The notes under the pieces: generated by a model
The model's database searches: none
What the model saw: only the letters and a program-made list of their open reading frames with translations
What the model was told of the DNA's origin: nothing
Shown: one piece after another, positions 1-13,399 of the stretch
How the letters are laid out: each line of letters begins with the position of its first letter
Numbering within the stretch: the first letter of the stretch is position 1
Made by a program: the position numbers and the translations under genes
Origin: Ecdyonurus torrentis
Lineage: Eukaryota > Arthropoda > Insecta > Ephemeroptera > Heptageniidae
DNA length: 64,000 nucleotides
NCBI GenBank assembly: GCA_949318235.1
Contig: OX439132.1
Span: 12,619,624-12,683,623 of the forward strand
Reading direction: 5' to 3'

Positions 1-939
1 GAATAAAATTTTAAGTTGTTTGTTTTTAAAAAGCTATTTTATGTTGTTAATAATTTTTGCTTCGTGGTTTAGGTACTTTTTCTTGCTATCATTATTTAAT
101 ATTTGAGGAAATGTATGTTTTGCAATTAATATGATACTTAGAACAGTTAAAAAGGTACAAAATAAAGTATCAGTTTTATTAAAAATAAATTGAAATTACA
201 GTTTATAAAATTTAAATATATTCTTTCATGTATCACATAAGAGTAATAGTGATTTACGTCACTGCAGCTCAAGTCGGTTGTGCCTCACGAGCAAGTGAAA
301 CATAAATACATCGCACAACTTCTACTCTAATATAGTGGTCCGAACCCTCCAGGCACTTACATATTGTACAAGCCACATAAACACCATACCGGACTATTCA
401 TATCCTAGGAGAAGATTACGACCACTTTATTTTGTTATTATTCTTTTTTATTTTATCCTAAATTCTTAAAATATACATTTTTAAACATTATTATTTGACC
501 GAAAAACAAAATGCATTTATTCATGAAACAGGTGTTATTAACATTTTTTATCGATAATATTTATTATTTAATTATGAATAAAAAATTTTCATTAGAAAAA
601 AGGTGTTTACATTATCACAAAAAAAAAAAAAAAAAAAAAAAAATGTTGTGGTAAAAATGATGATTATTATTTCAATGTAAATTAAAGAATTCTGGAACTC
701 AATAAAATGGCAAAAGCAATAAACAATTAAAGTCCTTGCACATGAATTTATGAAATCAAAAGAAATACAAGAATTATCATTAATTAAGTTATATTTGACA
801 AGACCAATGCTTGTCATAAATTTTTAATTGTAATTGTTAATATGAACTGCCTGGGTTCGTATTGATAAAGTTTCTTATTGTTCTTAAAATTAAAAAAAAA
901 AAAAAAAAAAAAAATTATTTTGAATATTAGTGACAGGCA

Positions 940-1170
940 GTGCTGCGATAACGTGAACACCAGGCCTCGGTATGGTTTTGTGATTGCTTGATGCAGTCCT
1001 TAAAACATAGCTCAGTGGATGCAGTATAGGTGCACCACGCAGCAACATGCGGAGCCAAGCGTGCGGTGCGGTGAACAAGACTTTGCCTCGCAACGCAACA
1101 CACGAGCCAGAATGGAGCCGTCGGATCACCAAGTTTATAATATCTATTACATGAACCGCACGCTTTACGC
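940..1170. repeat. GC-rich repeat-like block next to a poly-A tract
   Basis: A block of roughly 230 bp is much richer in G+C than its surroundings and begins just after an A tract (about 892-914). It contains tagctcagtggatgcag near 1008, which resembles a tRNA A-box, but I find no convincing B-box at the right distance. A minus-strand open frame of about 100 codons crosses it and has no family resemblance I recognise. It is most likely an interspersed repeat such as a SINE or MITE fragment; the class is uncertain. Confidence 0.35.
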
Positions 1171-1732
1171 AAAAGTTGACTATATTATTTAGTTCTTCAA
1201 TTTCAAGCAAGTAAAGAATAAACTACGTAATTTATGTTGTATTTATGTCATTATAGCATAAAAGATGCTAAATAAGAACAACATAATTAATTAGTCACTT
1301 GTCAAACATATAATATAATATTATGCTGTGTAACAGAGTTATTTATTATGCTTTATGGTCTAAATTATGAACAAATTATACTGAAAACAAGCTATCATAA
1401 TTATTATGCATATTTATTTTTGTTCATGTTTGAAGATTATTGTAATTAATTTGTTATAACTTTTACTTAAAACATATAAAATTATCTAAAATTTAATTAC
1501 CTTCTCTTTATTATTAATTAATAGGAATTATATATTATGTAGAATCAATAATTTGTGTCTGCAAATCACAACCGTACACCTTGCTATAATCATTACTTCT
1601 TTCAAGTAACAATTTTTACCTTTTTATCTTTCACAATTAAAAGCAAATAAGCTATCAATACGTGTAAAAATAATATGTAAAAAGATGGTCATATGTATCC
1701 TTCTAATCTAAATATTGACATTATATCAGTTA

Positions 1733-1812
1733 TCCTCAGTAGTATAGCGGCAGCATACCTGTGTGACTGAAGGGATCGGACCACCCGATTATTGAACTGA
1801 TCGAATGTCCTA
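1733..1812 (+). repeat. tRNA-like fragment, possible SINE head
   Basis: The run tcctcagtagtatagcggc resembles the 5' half and A-box of tRNA-Asp/Glu-type genes. About 50 bp further on, gatcgaatgtcc (about 1799-1810) is close to a B-box. The anticodon arm and acceptor pairing cannot be drawn, so this is not a functional tRNA gene. A tRNA-derived SINE remnant is the simplest reading. No tail or target-site duplication was identified. Confidence 0.3.
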
Positions 1813-2676
1813 TATAAACCTCACAACATACTGTACTGAATGTACTTGATTTCTTGGTTCTCAAATATACATTGCTCTGTTGATAATACATTGCAACCAA
1901 TTTAAATGATTTTTTATGAACGATTAACATTTTTACTATAAAACTGATACTTTTAATCCTACCTTCGGTTAAATTTCGTATTGTTGTTTTTGCCCTTTTA
2001 TTTGCATCGAAAGTTTTTTTTAATTAGTTTATTTTTAACATATAGTATATTTTAAACAATATAAACTTATTTATTTTACTAATTTAAGTATAAGCTAGGC
2101 TGCAATTTTGCAGATTAACATACAAATGTAAATTATTTTATTGAATTGTTATTACGTAAATAATTTTTTATATAATATATAATTTATACTGTATATAAAA
2201 AGACTATTTTAATTAAATTATCATAAACATGTTAGTAATACAATACAAATTCTTAGCGTGTTTTATACAATAATGCAAATTCCTCTTTACTTACGTTAGA
2301 GTATATAATTATACTAGAGTAACATGTTACATTCCTATAACGATTTAAATATAATAAATGGTTATGTATATTACACACTATATTATACACTCAAAAATGT
2401 ATACATAATACAACTTGAAGGGATGTCTAAAATGTATATCTCTGTCTTTTTCAATTTGTTGTTTTAGTATTATTATACAGTTTATACAAGTCTCAAGTAT
2501 TATGTTCAACTTAACCCTCTTTGCAATGCAATATCACTTACCACTATATATATAGATGTAATGTAGTACCCTTTAGGTGAAATTATATATAACTACCACC
2601 ATACTGCTGCATTGCATACCATTTTAATTTGCACAAACCATGACCTTGACCGGCTCATGTTCAGGTTGTAATATTC

Positions 2677-2776
<100 letters not shown>

Positions 2777-3266
2777 TCTTAACGACGCCTGCAGTTAGAA
2801 ATTTAAAGTATTTTATATACAGTAACATATCAAGAATAAAGTTATTAAGTTAAAAGCTATATGCATTTGTTTATATTGAATCATTTTGCAAGCTCTACAG
2901 AAAGTTATTCAATATCATCTAACTTATATATTATTCTGATGCATTATAATGTAAATAAATAATTATTCGCAGTAATTAATAATATAAAAAATTATCATTA
3001 TATTTATTAATTATAAGTGTTTATTTTTAATTTTTTATATTAAAGTAAAGTAAAAAGTAAGTAGAGCGTTGTATAGAATACATAAATTTTTGTACCACGA
3101 ATAATATTATATTGATTGCGTATTATAGTAGTATTATACGATAAACTCTATAAAGATTGAGCTTTTTTTATCACTAAAATAATGCCGCCAAATATGGAAT
3201 GTTTTTATTGAGAGAAAAATACAAGCGGAGTCAAAATGGTATAAAGAAAAAATTTGGTCTAGAGTA

Positions 3267-3316
3267 CACAGGACCGCGATAATATATTTTACACTGATAT
3301 TTTACCATTTAAATCC

Positions 3317-3354
<38 letters not shown>

Positions 3355-3416
3355 CATAATAAAATTGTATACTAAGCGCGAGTTTTTATATGGTAAAATA
3401 TATTATCGCGGTCGTG
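3267..3416. mobile_element. TA-flanked MITE, 150 bp
   Basis: Inverted ends CACAGGACCGCGATAATA at the left and, read on the other strand, CACGACCGCGATAATA at the right continue through a shared TATTTTAC. They differ by a 2-base indel. A TA dinucleotide sits immediately outside each end (3265-3266 and 3417-3418), as expected for Tc1/mariner-type insertion. The interior is mostly a T34 tract (3321-3354) and AT-rich sequence with no coding capacity. The class is inferred from the TA flanks only. Confidence 0.65.
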
Positions 3417-4515
3417 TACATGAGATTGCGATACTATTTTTTTGACCTTTCAAAATTGGCGCTGTAAATTTTTTTTGGTTCGGTGCTTATACTACATTGT
3501 GAAAATGGTTAGCTAAATCATGCGTACTGTATACTTGCGGCATCAAAAAGTGTTCAGAATCTCAAGATAAAGCACTTTGAAATATATGTAAAGGCTAGTT
3601 CACACAATGAAATAAAACTGTGTTTGACATACATGCACGATTTCAAAATTCCAATGCCAATTTTGGATCGATATAGTAGGTTCTATAGCCCTAAGGAGCA
3701 GTGCCGTTTTGTGGATCTCAGTGTATATAATATTTATTTTAAACTGTAAGTACAGTACGTCTTTGGCTTAAAACTAATAACATAAAATCCCTGGGGACAA
3801 AATTTCACTTTTCGAACTACGAGTATCATAATATTTGAGCTGTACAGTACACTATACGCAGTGATATCTTACAGTTATTGATCAACTCATATGCAATTAA
3901 AAATAACAATAATACAAAAATTTATAAATAAGTGAATCAAATCTTTATTGCATATATGACAGGCAAAATATGCATAAGTACAAAAGAATAACATAAAAAA
4001 AATACTGAGCGCATGTAATGTTATCAATAAAAATAGCGATTACTCTTTAAGCAAAGACTATGTACTAAAAATTCTAAATAATAATTGAAATGATTGTAAG
4101 TCTACTCACTCACATCCACCAAAAATATAAAGCGTGCGATTTGAAATATCTTTGCGTAGCAAGAGACAGATAACTCAATTTGTTTCCCATGAAATGCTTT
4201 TTAAAATTTTGTTTTAGACTTATTGCATTATTGTATAGTGCAGGGCTTTTAGCCTGAGAGGAAATTTATTGTTAATTCCAGCAAAAAATCAAGCTATACT
4301 GTATAGTCCAGCCTTGACCTTCGTTTGCTGTAAGGATCTCCAAACATAGTACAGTCCATATGGTGGTGGTCTGCTGCTGTCTGGTATTTTGAAAAGTTTT
4401 AAATTATTCCTCGTTCTCTTTCTAATTTATATGTAACGTGAGTTTCATATAAAACAACAACCGCAGAAAAAAAAAAGTGGAAAAACACGATCTTCAGTTT
4501 TTCCACAAAATTTAA

Positions 4516-4546
<31 letters not shown>

Positions 4547-5622
4547 CTGGCCAAAGGAAAGGGGTTTCATTAAATCTTTCAATTTTTGGTTACATTTCAA
4601 AAATATACAAACATTAACAAATAAATATTATTTTTCAAATGAAACTTTAAAAAAAAAAATTAAACTTTCACTTCAATAGTTACCAAAATATATATTTTAA
4701 GCCGCAGTATTAGTGAATAAAAATAATAAAAAATGAAACGGAAAAAGTTTGAATAAATATCAATATGTTTAATTTTTACTTATATGAATAATTTCTTATA
4801 TATAAGGTTCTGTTAAACAATGTAATTTTTATAAATTTTAATTAGAAACTTATAAAAAATGTACACAAAGTTTAACTGTACAGTACGAGATTTTATAAAG
4901 CTAAGGTTCTTACTGGAAGATTTTTTTTCTAGGTTAATAAATATAGCAATATTAATTTATTAACCTTATTAAAGTGCAATATAATACCATTTAATATTAG
5001 ATTTTTCACAAATATTTGAGTTGCGTGTCATAAAATTATCTAAAAGATGAAAATTTGACGGAGAGAGAGAGAGAGAAATCAAAGTTAATTTATATATAAT
5101 TTGTCATAGTAAAATATTATTGTCACGAGATGGTTCGTGATGGTCTCATAATATGCACCCTCTATTTTACAGAAAAAAAAACTATCAGAAGGTGCATTTT
5201 ATTTGGGAAGTAGGGCAATGGGGACGACCACGTGTTTCTTTGCCTTGACTTAAGGTATAAGAAAATAAAATACTCCCTATTGCTTCTTTTAGTTCGCTGA
5301 CCTGCCTTCAGTCAAACTAGGTCACAAATTAAACACCACTGCCCAGGTAATCGTACCCAAGGGAACATGCAACTATCTGCATTTTATATAACCTTTTTCT
5401 GTTTAAAATAAAATACTCCAACCTAACGCACTAACAACTACAAAGTTTCACTTTTCTACACTACTCTTTTAATAACATATTTAATGTTTTGGTATGTTTT
5501 CTAAAGTCAAATTCAAGTGTATGTCAGATTGAAAAGGGGTGAAATTGTAGAAACAAATATATATTTCAACACCTTTATGTAGGTCGTGAGGAAGGGAATG
5601 AGGTTGTTTTGTTTCTCTTTTC

Positions 5623-5625
<3 letters not shown>

Positions 5626-5706
<81 letters not shown>
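5626..5706. repeat. (CT)n microsatellite, about 80 bp
   Basis: Uninterrupted CT tract on the + strand. Short GA/CT runs also occur at about 4519-4537 and 5061-5077. Confidence 0.98.
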
Positions 5707-5712
<6 letters not shown>

Positions 5713-6543
5713 AATACTTATTGTTTAAGAAAGAGAAGTACAATTAAGTTTTAAATGTTATTGACATTGCAACAAAGAAAATAAGAACAAAAACAATGAA
5801 GTAAAATAAATTACTTTTCTTTTTATCCAACATAGAGGCAAATTCAAAATTTATGCCTCTGATTTTTTTTTAATAATACTCTTTTACACACATTGTAAGT
5901 AATATACAGATATTTAATGTTTAAATACTTTTACAGTATATAAATTATTGATTTTATTGCTTCCAGAGAAACTATACTAACTTTTCTGGGGCAAAAAGAG
6001 CATTATATAATAGGACATTTATTATATACGAAGTATCTATATTTTATATAGAAAGTGAAGAAAGTATATAAGGAGGGCGGAAAGAATATTTTTATGATAT
6101 TTTAAGCTCTTATATTGCATAGTGTTCAATATTGATAAGTACTTAAATCATACTTAAAATATAATTATAATTTATTACTTGAACTAAAGGTATAAATTAC
6201 TAAACATTTTAGGAAAATCTCTATATAAATTTAAGAAGTTATTGTATTGCATGTGAGAATGTTTTAATTTATACATTGTAATGGAAAATGGTAACATCTT
6301 TTTAAAAAAAATGCGTGTTTTTCAAAAAAAAAAAAAAAAATCATTTTTCTAGAAGACTTTTAGTTTTTTATAAGCACATAATATTTGAATACTATTTTTG
6401 TAGATTACCGACTTTAAACTGGAAAAACTTAAGATTTGCTTGTATAATTAATATAAATATGACACTGATTCGAATTACAATAACGTATTTTACTCCATAG
6501 CTATTTCATCTTTGTGTGTTGCAAAGAGATTAGATTATGAATG

Positions 6544-6545
<2 letters not shown>

Positions 6546-6634
<89 letters not shown>
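6546..6634. repeat. (CT)n microsatellite, about 88 bp
   Basis: Uninterrupted CT tract. It creates an artificial Ser-Leu open frame that should not be annotated as protein. Confidence 0.98.
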
Positions 6635-6635
<1 letters not shown>

Positions 6636-9610
6636 ATCTCAATAAATAAATACGTCCATGAAAATCCTTGTGTCTATTCCCATATAATTCATACTGATGG
6701 AACACGCGAACCAATTACAGAATTTCCTATTCTTTAACAATTGCGCAAGACTTATTTTAAACTTTTTGATGAAAATGCTACTTCACCGAGACCGTAATAT
6801 TTTAAAATTTGAATGCGATACATTGTTTTACGATGTTTATTTCAAGCTAAAAATAGCAAGTAACACCATCATCTCAAAATAACATTAAATATTTATTTTA
6901 TAATAATGTAAAAACACAGAATTACTAGGAAATTTTAGTGCGATAGTTTCTAGAAACAATTTTTGTGTAAAATTTTTGGTCAGACTCTAAGATGTCAACT
7001 CTATAACAACAAGTAGACTCTTCCGCTGAAATATGACGTATTTCTAGCTGACCAGGTGTTGTTTTGTTAGAGATGAGGCATCGTGCCAGCTTGTCCTGTC
7101 CACTCTATTGCCTTGTTTCTGATTGATAAATGTGCTCTCTTGTTATCCGGTTACAATTACTTCCATTAGTTTCAATTATCACTTCATGATATGAAATGAT
7201 ATATCAACTTATAATTCAAGCATTTTGTCATATTTTATGTTGGCATTTATATTTAATCCAGAGATTTAACTTAGATCATTATTTTAACTGAAATAGAAGC
7301 CAAACGTTACATTCAAAATGTCTAAATCTTGAATTCAAAATATTTTAATTACGCACAGAAGAAAAACTAATTAAAAAAAATTTTATGTTGCTTAAAAGTA
7401 ACAAAAAAGGAATATTAAATAGGCGAGTGAGGAAGGGTGAATTGCTATAAATTATGCAGTTTTATTTTCCATAAATATTTTTACTAGAAACTAAAATAAC
7501 AGCACATTGAAAACCAATGTTCTTTTTCTCACAGCTGGGAAATGTTAAAAACAAAATAAAAAGTTTTCAATTTAAATATCATTTCTATCAGAAATTCTAT
7601 ACAATGAGCAAATATAGAAACATCGTAAAATTATTTTGGCACGCAAATTGAAGTGTAGATAGGCTACCCGATTGTTATTTTAACCTAAATCTTTCTACAT
7701 TAATACATCAATCAACGCCGAGTCTTAATTTACATCTGAAAATACTAATAATTTTCTTCAATTTAAATATTATTATTATAACTCTCAATATTTATACAGA
7801 AATATTTGAAGAACAGTACTGAAATTTTTGTAATTTTATGACATGCTTTTTAAGCAACGTAATGATTTATTTTTACATAAAACGTAGCCTGTGAAGCGAT
7901 TGTAAAAAGAGCACAAAAATAAAAACTAAACACAATTATATTCTATTTGTTCAGCTTTCATTAAATTGTTGAATCAATCCATAAACATTGTTAAAAATAT
8001 TGTTCGTTTTATTTTTGTTTCTAATAAGTTTTTAGGACAAATCTTGCTAAACCAGAGAGCACATCATTCATTTTTGAAAGCAATTTTCTTTACGAATATA
8101 AACATATTAAAAATTTTGTATTCGTAAACTGAATCTAACGTTTTTGTAAGTTAATATTTATATAATATCAAGTTTTTCTATTATTTTCACTTTTTTTTTT
8201 AGTAAGTTTAAGTTATAACATATGATATTTGAGCTATGAAAATACTGCAATATTAATAATATTACATTTTTATATCAATGGTTTAATTAGACAAAACTAT
8301 ATCTGCAAATTAAACTTATCAAAATTCAGTAAAATGTTTTATAATTTTGAAACATACGTAAATTTGACTAAAGAATATCCCTAAAACATGATGATTTAGA
8401 GCCTACTTTAAATGATAGAGTGTACGTGACATTTCATACTATCGAGCGGAATCGCTTTTTTTTTTTTCTTTCTTTTTCTTTTTTCACTGCGTTTCATGCT
8501 TTAAAAAAATACATAAAAACGAGGTCGTGTATGCATTTTTCATGCTATAAGCTTCCCTGTAGTAAAGTATGATAAAGGGTGTGAAACTCTATATATAGTA
8601 TTGCCACAACATATAAATGTTTGTTTTTGTTTTGTACAAACAATAGTGGTCAACAAAATCCTCTATACGTGGCTGTTTAAATAAAGAATGAATATATCGT
8701 CAGTTTTGTTTTATGCTATATGAGTACTTTTGATGTGTGTTTTTTATATTACTGAATTAATTAGGTAGCATCAAAAACATCATGAATATAGCTCTATTCT
8801 TAGCTCTATTTTTATATAAATAATATATATCTGTTTCATGAACGATTACATTTTATAATACGTTCATATTATACATTGTTTCATTATACCTTTCATTATT
8901 GAACAAAATATTATATACTATATAGTTCAATAGTTACTATATCATATATAGATATATGTTTATACTTTCATAACAATTGCAATTGAGAGTCAGAGTAAAA
9001 TTTAGAGTTCAACAGAGAATAATACGTGTAATAATTTTAGGTAATTTGCATATTAAAACAAAACAAAACAATGACCTGATTTAAAATGAAGACTATACAT
9101 ATTATATCAAGCTGCAAGAGAGTGCTAAAATTAGTATTCAATATAAAATTTAACACAAATATATTCCTACAAAAATACCATAAATTTAGATATTTCTAGA
9201 GTTTTAATGCACGAAGGGGATGAACAAAAAGATGTATATTTTCATCAATATATATATTATCCTTTGAGAGTTGCTCCACATTAGATAGGCCAAGGCTCAA
9301 AGAACGACCTTCCAAATAGATTTTCTGTAAATACAAAGAAATGATATCAGTCAGGCCGTAAGCTATTTGTCACTTAAATAAAAAAAAAAAAAAAAAAAAA
9401 AATAAAGAACGTGTCTCTTTATATTCTTTTTATTTACAGAAATCTTTCTATTTTTTGTCATCATATGTCAATGAAAAGAGATAAAGAACTTATTTTCGAT
9501 GTTTATAAAATAGAAACATTGATACATGATGTAGTGTCCATTAAAAGAATCATTGTGTACTTATATGTATGTAAACTGTAAACACACACATTATATTATA
9601 TATTTTATAC

Positions 9611-9615
9611 ATATA

Positions 9616-9658
<43 letters not shown>
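9611..9658. repeat. (TA)n microsatellite
   Basis: Alternating TA tract of about 40-48 bp in AT-rich non-coding DNA. Confidence 0.97.
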
Positions 9659-9661
<3 letters not shown>

Positions 9662-11093
9662 TTCTATATATACTTTTGATTTTTTTTTTTCCAGTTTATG
9701 CAAACAGTTGGAGAAAATTACGTTTTCAAACTGTTACATTAGGCGTTTTTCATTTTCTTCTTTTCTGTACTTTTATTTTACAATTTTGTTAATAAATATA
9801 CATTTTATACGTAATTCGTTAAATTTTTTTTTTTTGTATTATCAATTTCAATATTTAAAATATTGATTTTTTTCTCTTGTTATTTTCACGTATATTAAAC
9901 GAGGAAAGATGAGAATATATTTGGGGAGTAATAATTACAACGCACATAAGTTCATTATTATTATATTATTATTATTATTTCACAGGAAGAAAAATCCATT
10001 AAAACACTACACTATAATACACTATACTCGTCACTATACTGTTCATCAATATTTCAGAGAGCAAGGTATAAAAGTTGGAACGTAAATCCGAACTCAATTA
10101 CATTTCCAATACCAATTCATGACCATCTGTTACAGAAAGTATTTTATCAAAACTGCGCAGTTGGGAATGTGTACTGAAGTAGACAACATGTCAATGTTGT
10201 GATGAGTTTAATATAATTAAAATTATAATTGGTACATAATTAGATAATTTACATTAAAGCAGCAGTAAAATTTAAATCTCAAAGGTCTTATACAAATTAT
10301 ATAAATACTACACAAATTAGAGAAAGCTTTTGACTTAAAATTTGAAGGTAAATTCATTAACAACGTCAAGTTTACTGAATAGGATTTTCTTATTAATACT
10401 AAAATGACGCTTTAAACAGTAACCTCGATTATATAAATTTTTAGCATATGAATAGATTTCTTACTCACTTTGTAGTTAATATTGTTGAAAAAGTGGAATT
10501 TATTTTTAAAATAATTTACGTTGAACAATAATATATAATTTGTAAGGTATGTAATTGACTGTATTGTTAAACATTTGGGTTAAATTGAGAGGTTGTATGC
10601 CTGATTTTGCACAATAAAAGCCGTTACTTATTATAATTATTATAATATTTTGAGTAGGGCATTAGCATTGCAATAACTGCGTAAAAAGTTAAAGAAATCT
10701 GGTATGTAAGTGTATTTTTACGGAGCATTTTTACATTGAAACATATCTAGTTATTCTATATAGAAGACAATCAATAAACAATTTGATTTGATAAAATTTT
10801 GATGGATAGGTGTTACAATAAACGATATAATATCAACAAATCTGCTCATTCAAGATACACTACCAATAGAGAATTATATGTAGAGTCTAGACTCTAAAGT
10901 ACCATTCTAGCAATACCATGAATGTATAATCAACTATATTTTGAAACAATAGTGAGTTCATTAACTTGAAAAAACAATACCTAAATTTGGCAATCTCACA
11001 TTAAGTACTGCGTGTTATATGCTGTATGTGCTTATTATACTCTGTTATATGAAAAGCATGCTGATTGTGGGCGCTTCCTCTTTACAAATAAAC

Positions 11094-11621
11094 TAGAGCT
11101 GTAAATTTAAACCGGTTCGAGCACCCGCCCGGGCCAAAATCTTCGGGTGCTCGTTTTTTTGAAAATGGTAAACCCGGGTTTCGAGCTTTTAGCTCGAAAA
11201 CGAGCTTTTTCGAGTTGAGCTCGTGAATGACTCGCGAAAAAAACGAGCTTTTAAAAATAATTCGAGCTAAAGCACAATTTTTGAACAAAGCAAAGAAAAA
11301 ACTGTTTGCAATTTTTGTTTAAATTTGCATTTTTAGTATGCTATGTGGCAAAATAAGCTGTTAAAAATATTTTTAAAATTTATTTCATTTTATTTGTGAC
11401 TTTTATCCTTCAAAAACAATTTTTTCATAATAAAAATCGAGCTTTTTTCTTCATAGGCTCGAAGGCTTGTTTTTAAACTTTGGCTCAAAATTCGAGCTTT
11501 CCGAGCTTTGGCTCGTTTTTCGAGTTTAAACTCGATTTCAAGCTAAACCCGGGTTTCAAGTCAAACCGGGTTAAAAAATGTCAGCCCGGGCTAAAAATAT
11601 TTCAAGTTTTTTACAGCTCTA
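11094..11621. mobile_element. Non-autonomous hAT-type element, 528 bp, with 8-bp TSD
   Basis: The two ends are perfect 12-bp inverted repeats, TAGAGCTGTAAA and TTTACAGCTCTA. They are flanked by an identical 8-bp direct repeat, AAATAAAC, at 11086-11093 and 11622-11629. An 8-bp target-site duplication with TAG...CTA termini is characteristic of the hAT superfamily. Inside, subterminal sequence is rich in CGAGCT(TTT) motifs in both orientations (about eight copies) and in CCCGGG-containing palindromes, as in other hAT elements whose transposase binds subterminal repeats. There is no transposase frame, so it would need a transposase supplied in trans. Confidence 0.9.
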
Positions 11622-12820
11622 AAATAAACCTTATACATGTAAAAGAAAAAAAAAGATGACAATTAGTGTCTTTGTCTCGCTAAGACTTTTACTAATTTAC
11701 CTAGCAAAGATGCCAGCAGCAATGTAAACTTCTGCTTTTTCTATATCTTAAGTGTTTAACTAGTGCACAATTAAAAAATAATAAAAGATTTCTTTTTCAT
11801 CATCATCATCTTGTTGGCATATATATCCATCTTCTAATTGGTACAAATGTTTTCAATTTTTACAACAAGAATATTCATTTTTAATAACATTAGAATTTTG
11901 AAATAAAGAGATTAGTTGTACTGATAATAAATCTAAAACGTTCCTTGCATTAGGATTATATCTGTATATTTAAAAACTTTTTAGATTTACTTTCGGTACC
12001 TTATAATATACTAAATTTTAATATTCATTCCCTAGTTTTTTTTTTTTTTCATTGTGTTTTAATTTTTAATTTTATTTGTGTAAAAATTCCCACTGTAGCC
12101 TTTTATGTAATAATAATTAAATGAATTACATTTATTGGGCGAAATCTAGTATTTGACCTCTAAATTTAACCCAGAGCTGTTTTATAGTACAGTGCAATTT
12201 TTGTTTTTATACATTCCAAGTATAGTATAATGACAGAAAAAATATAATGCACATGTAAAAACATGTTTAATTTCAAATGTGAAAAAAGGCCGTGAGTGGT
12301 ATAGTTTTTTTTTTTTTTTTTTTTTTAGTGTTTATACCAGTTGATATTTTTTATTAAATTAAATATGATTAAAATTAAATGACAATGAAATTGCCTTTAC
12401 TCATCTATATATTCTTTATATTTTGATAACCCAATCATTTAATTCACAATTATTGAGTTTTTAAAAACTTATGATCTTACGAATAATATAGTATAGAATA
12501 AATAATCAACTTCATTAAAAAAAGGGGTAGAAGTTGCAAAATGTAGCTCACTCATACACCTAATCCTATAGAACATGTGAAATTATACAATAATAGTCAA
12601 AATAAGTAAACAAACAAAAAAAAATCATAGTAAAGGTACTGAATAGACACCATATATATATATCAATTTAAAATAATTAACATTTGTAGTCTACGTAGCA
12701 AACAGGTTATATTTTTACTCTTTTAAAACTAAAACTTATACTTTAATAATTTTCTGAAAATAAAAATAATAAATCACAAATAGATTTAAAAATAAAACTG
12801 TCTGAAAAGTTATGAGACAC

Positions 12821-12859
<39 letters not shown>

Positions 12860-13367
12860 AATAGACTTAAGATTTTTTTATTAGATTAAAAGTTTGATAC
12901 ATTTACCAGTAAGTGATGACGAGCCATATATTATTACCACTTTTATCTCTTATCTTCATTTCTAACAATAAGTTCAAAGTAGAAAAAAAAAATATATGAT
13001 TGCAATGCACTTTGCACAAAACTTTTCCGTTACTATAATATCAAAGCTTATAGATGGTGTTACTATTTATAGGGCTCAATTATCACATAAAATTTTATAA
13101 ATATATGTTGTTACAATCTTCATTAGTTTTACACAGAACAATATTTAAATTCATGCTTTTATAATAATATTTTAATGTTCAATGTTATGATTTTTGTTTT
13201 CTATTTTAAGTTTTACTAAAATAACTTCAATTAAAAATATAGGAACGCTAAAGATTTAAAATCAATTGAAATATTTCCAAATCAACGTTTCACTATTATA
13301 AGAACTAGATATTAGCACTGGCAAGTAATATTTATTTTAAAGTGCTATACATATATAAAGTTGTAAA

Positions 13368-13399
<32 letters not shown>

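Noticed and set aside
890..1210. Minus-strand open frame of 106 codons over the GC-rich block
   Set aside because: Begins and ends in AT-rich or poly-Phe sequence, has no recognisable domain, and overlaps what looks like a repeat.
6537..6737. Open frames of Ser-Leu, Arg-Glu or Leu-Phe-Ile-Tyr repeats here and at 21796, 31844, 32266, 35043, 57494, 62272 and 62307
   Set aside because: They are translations of CT/GA or TTTA microsatellites; no flanking coding signal or splice context supports them.
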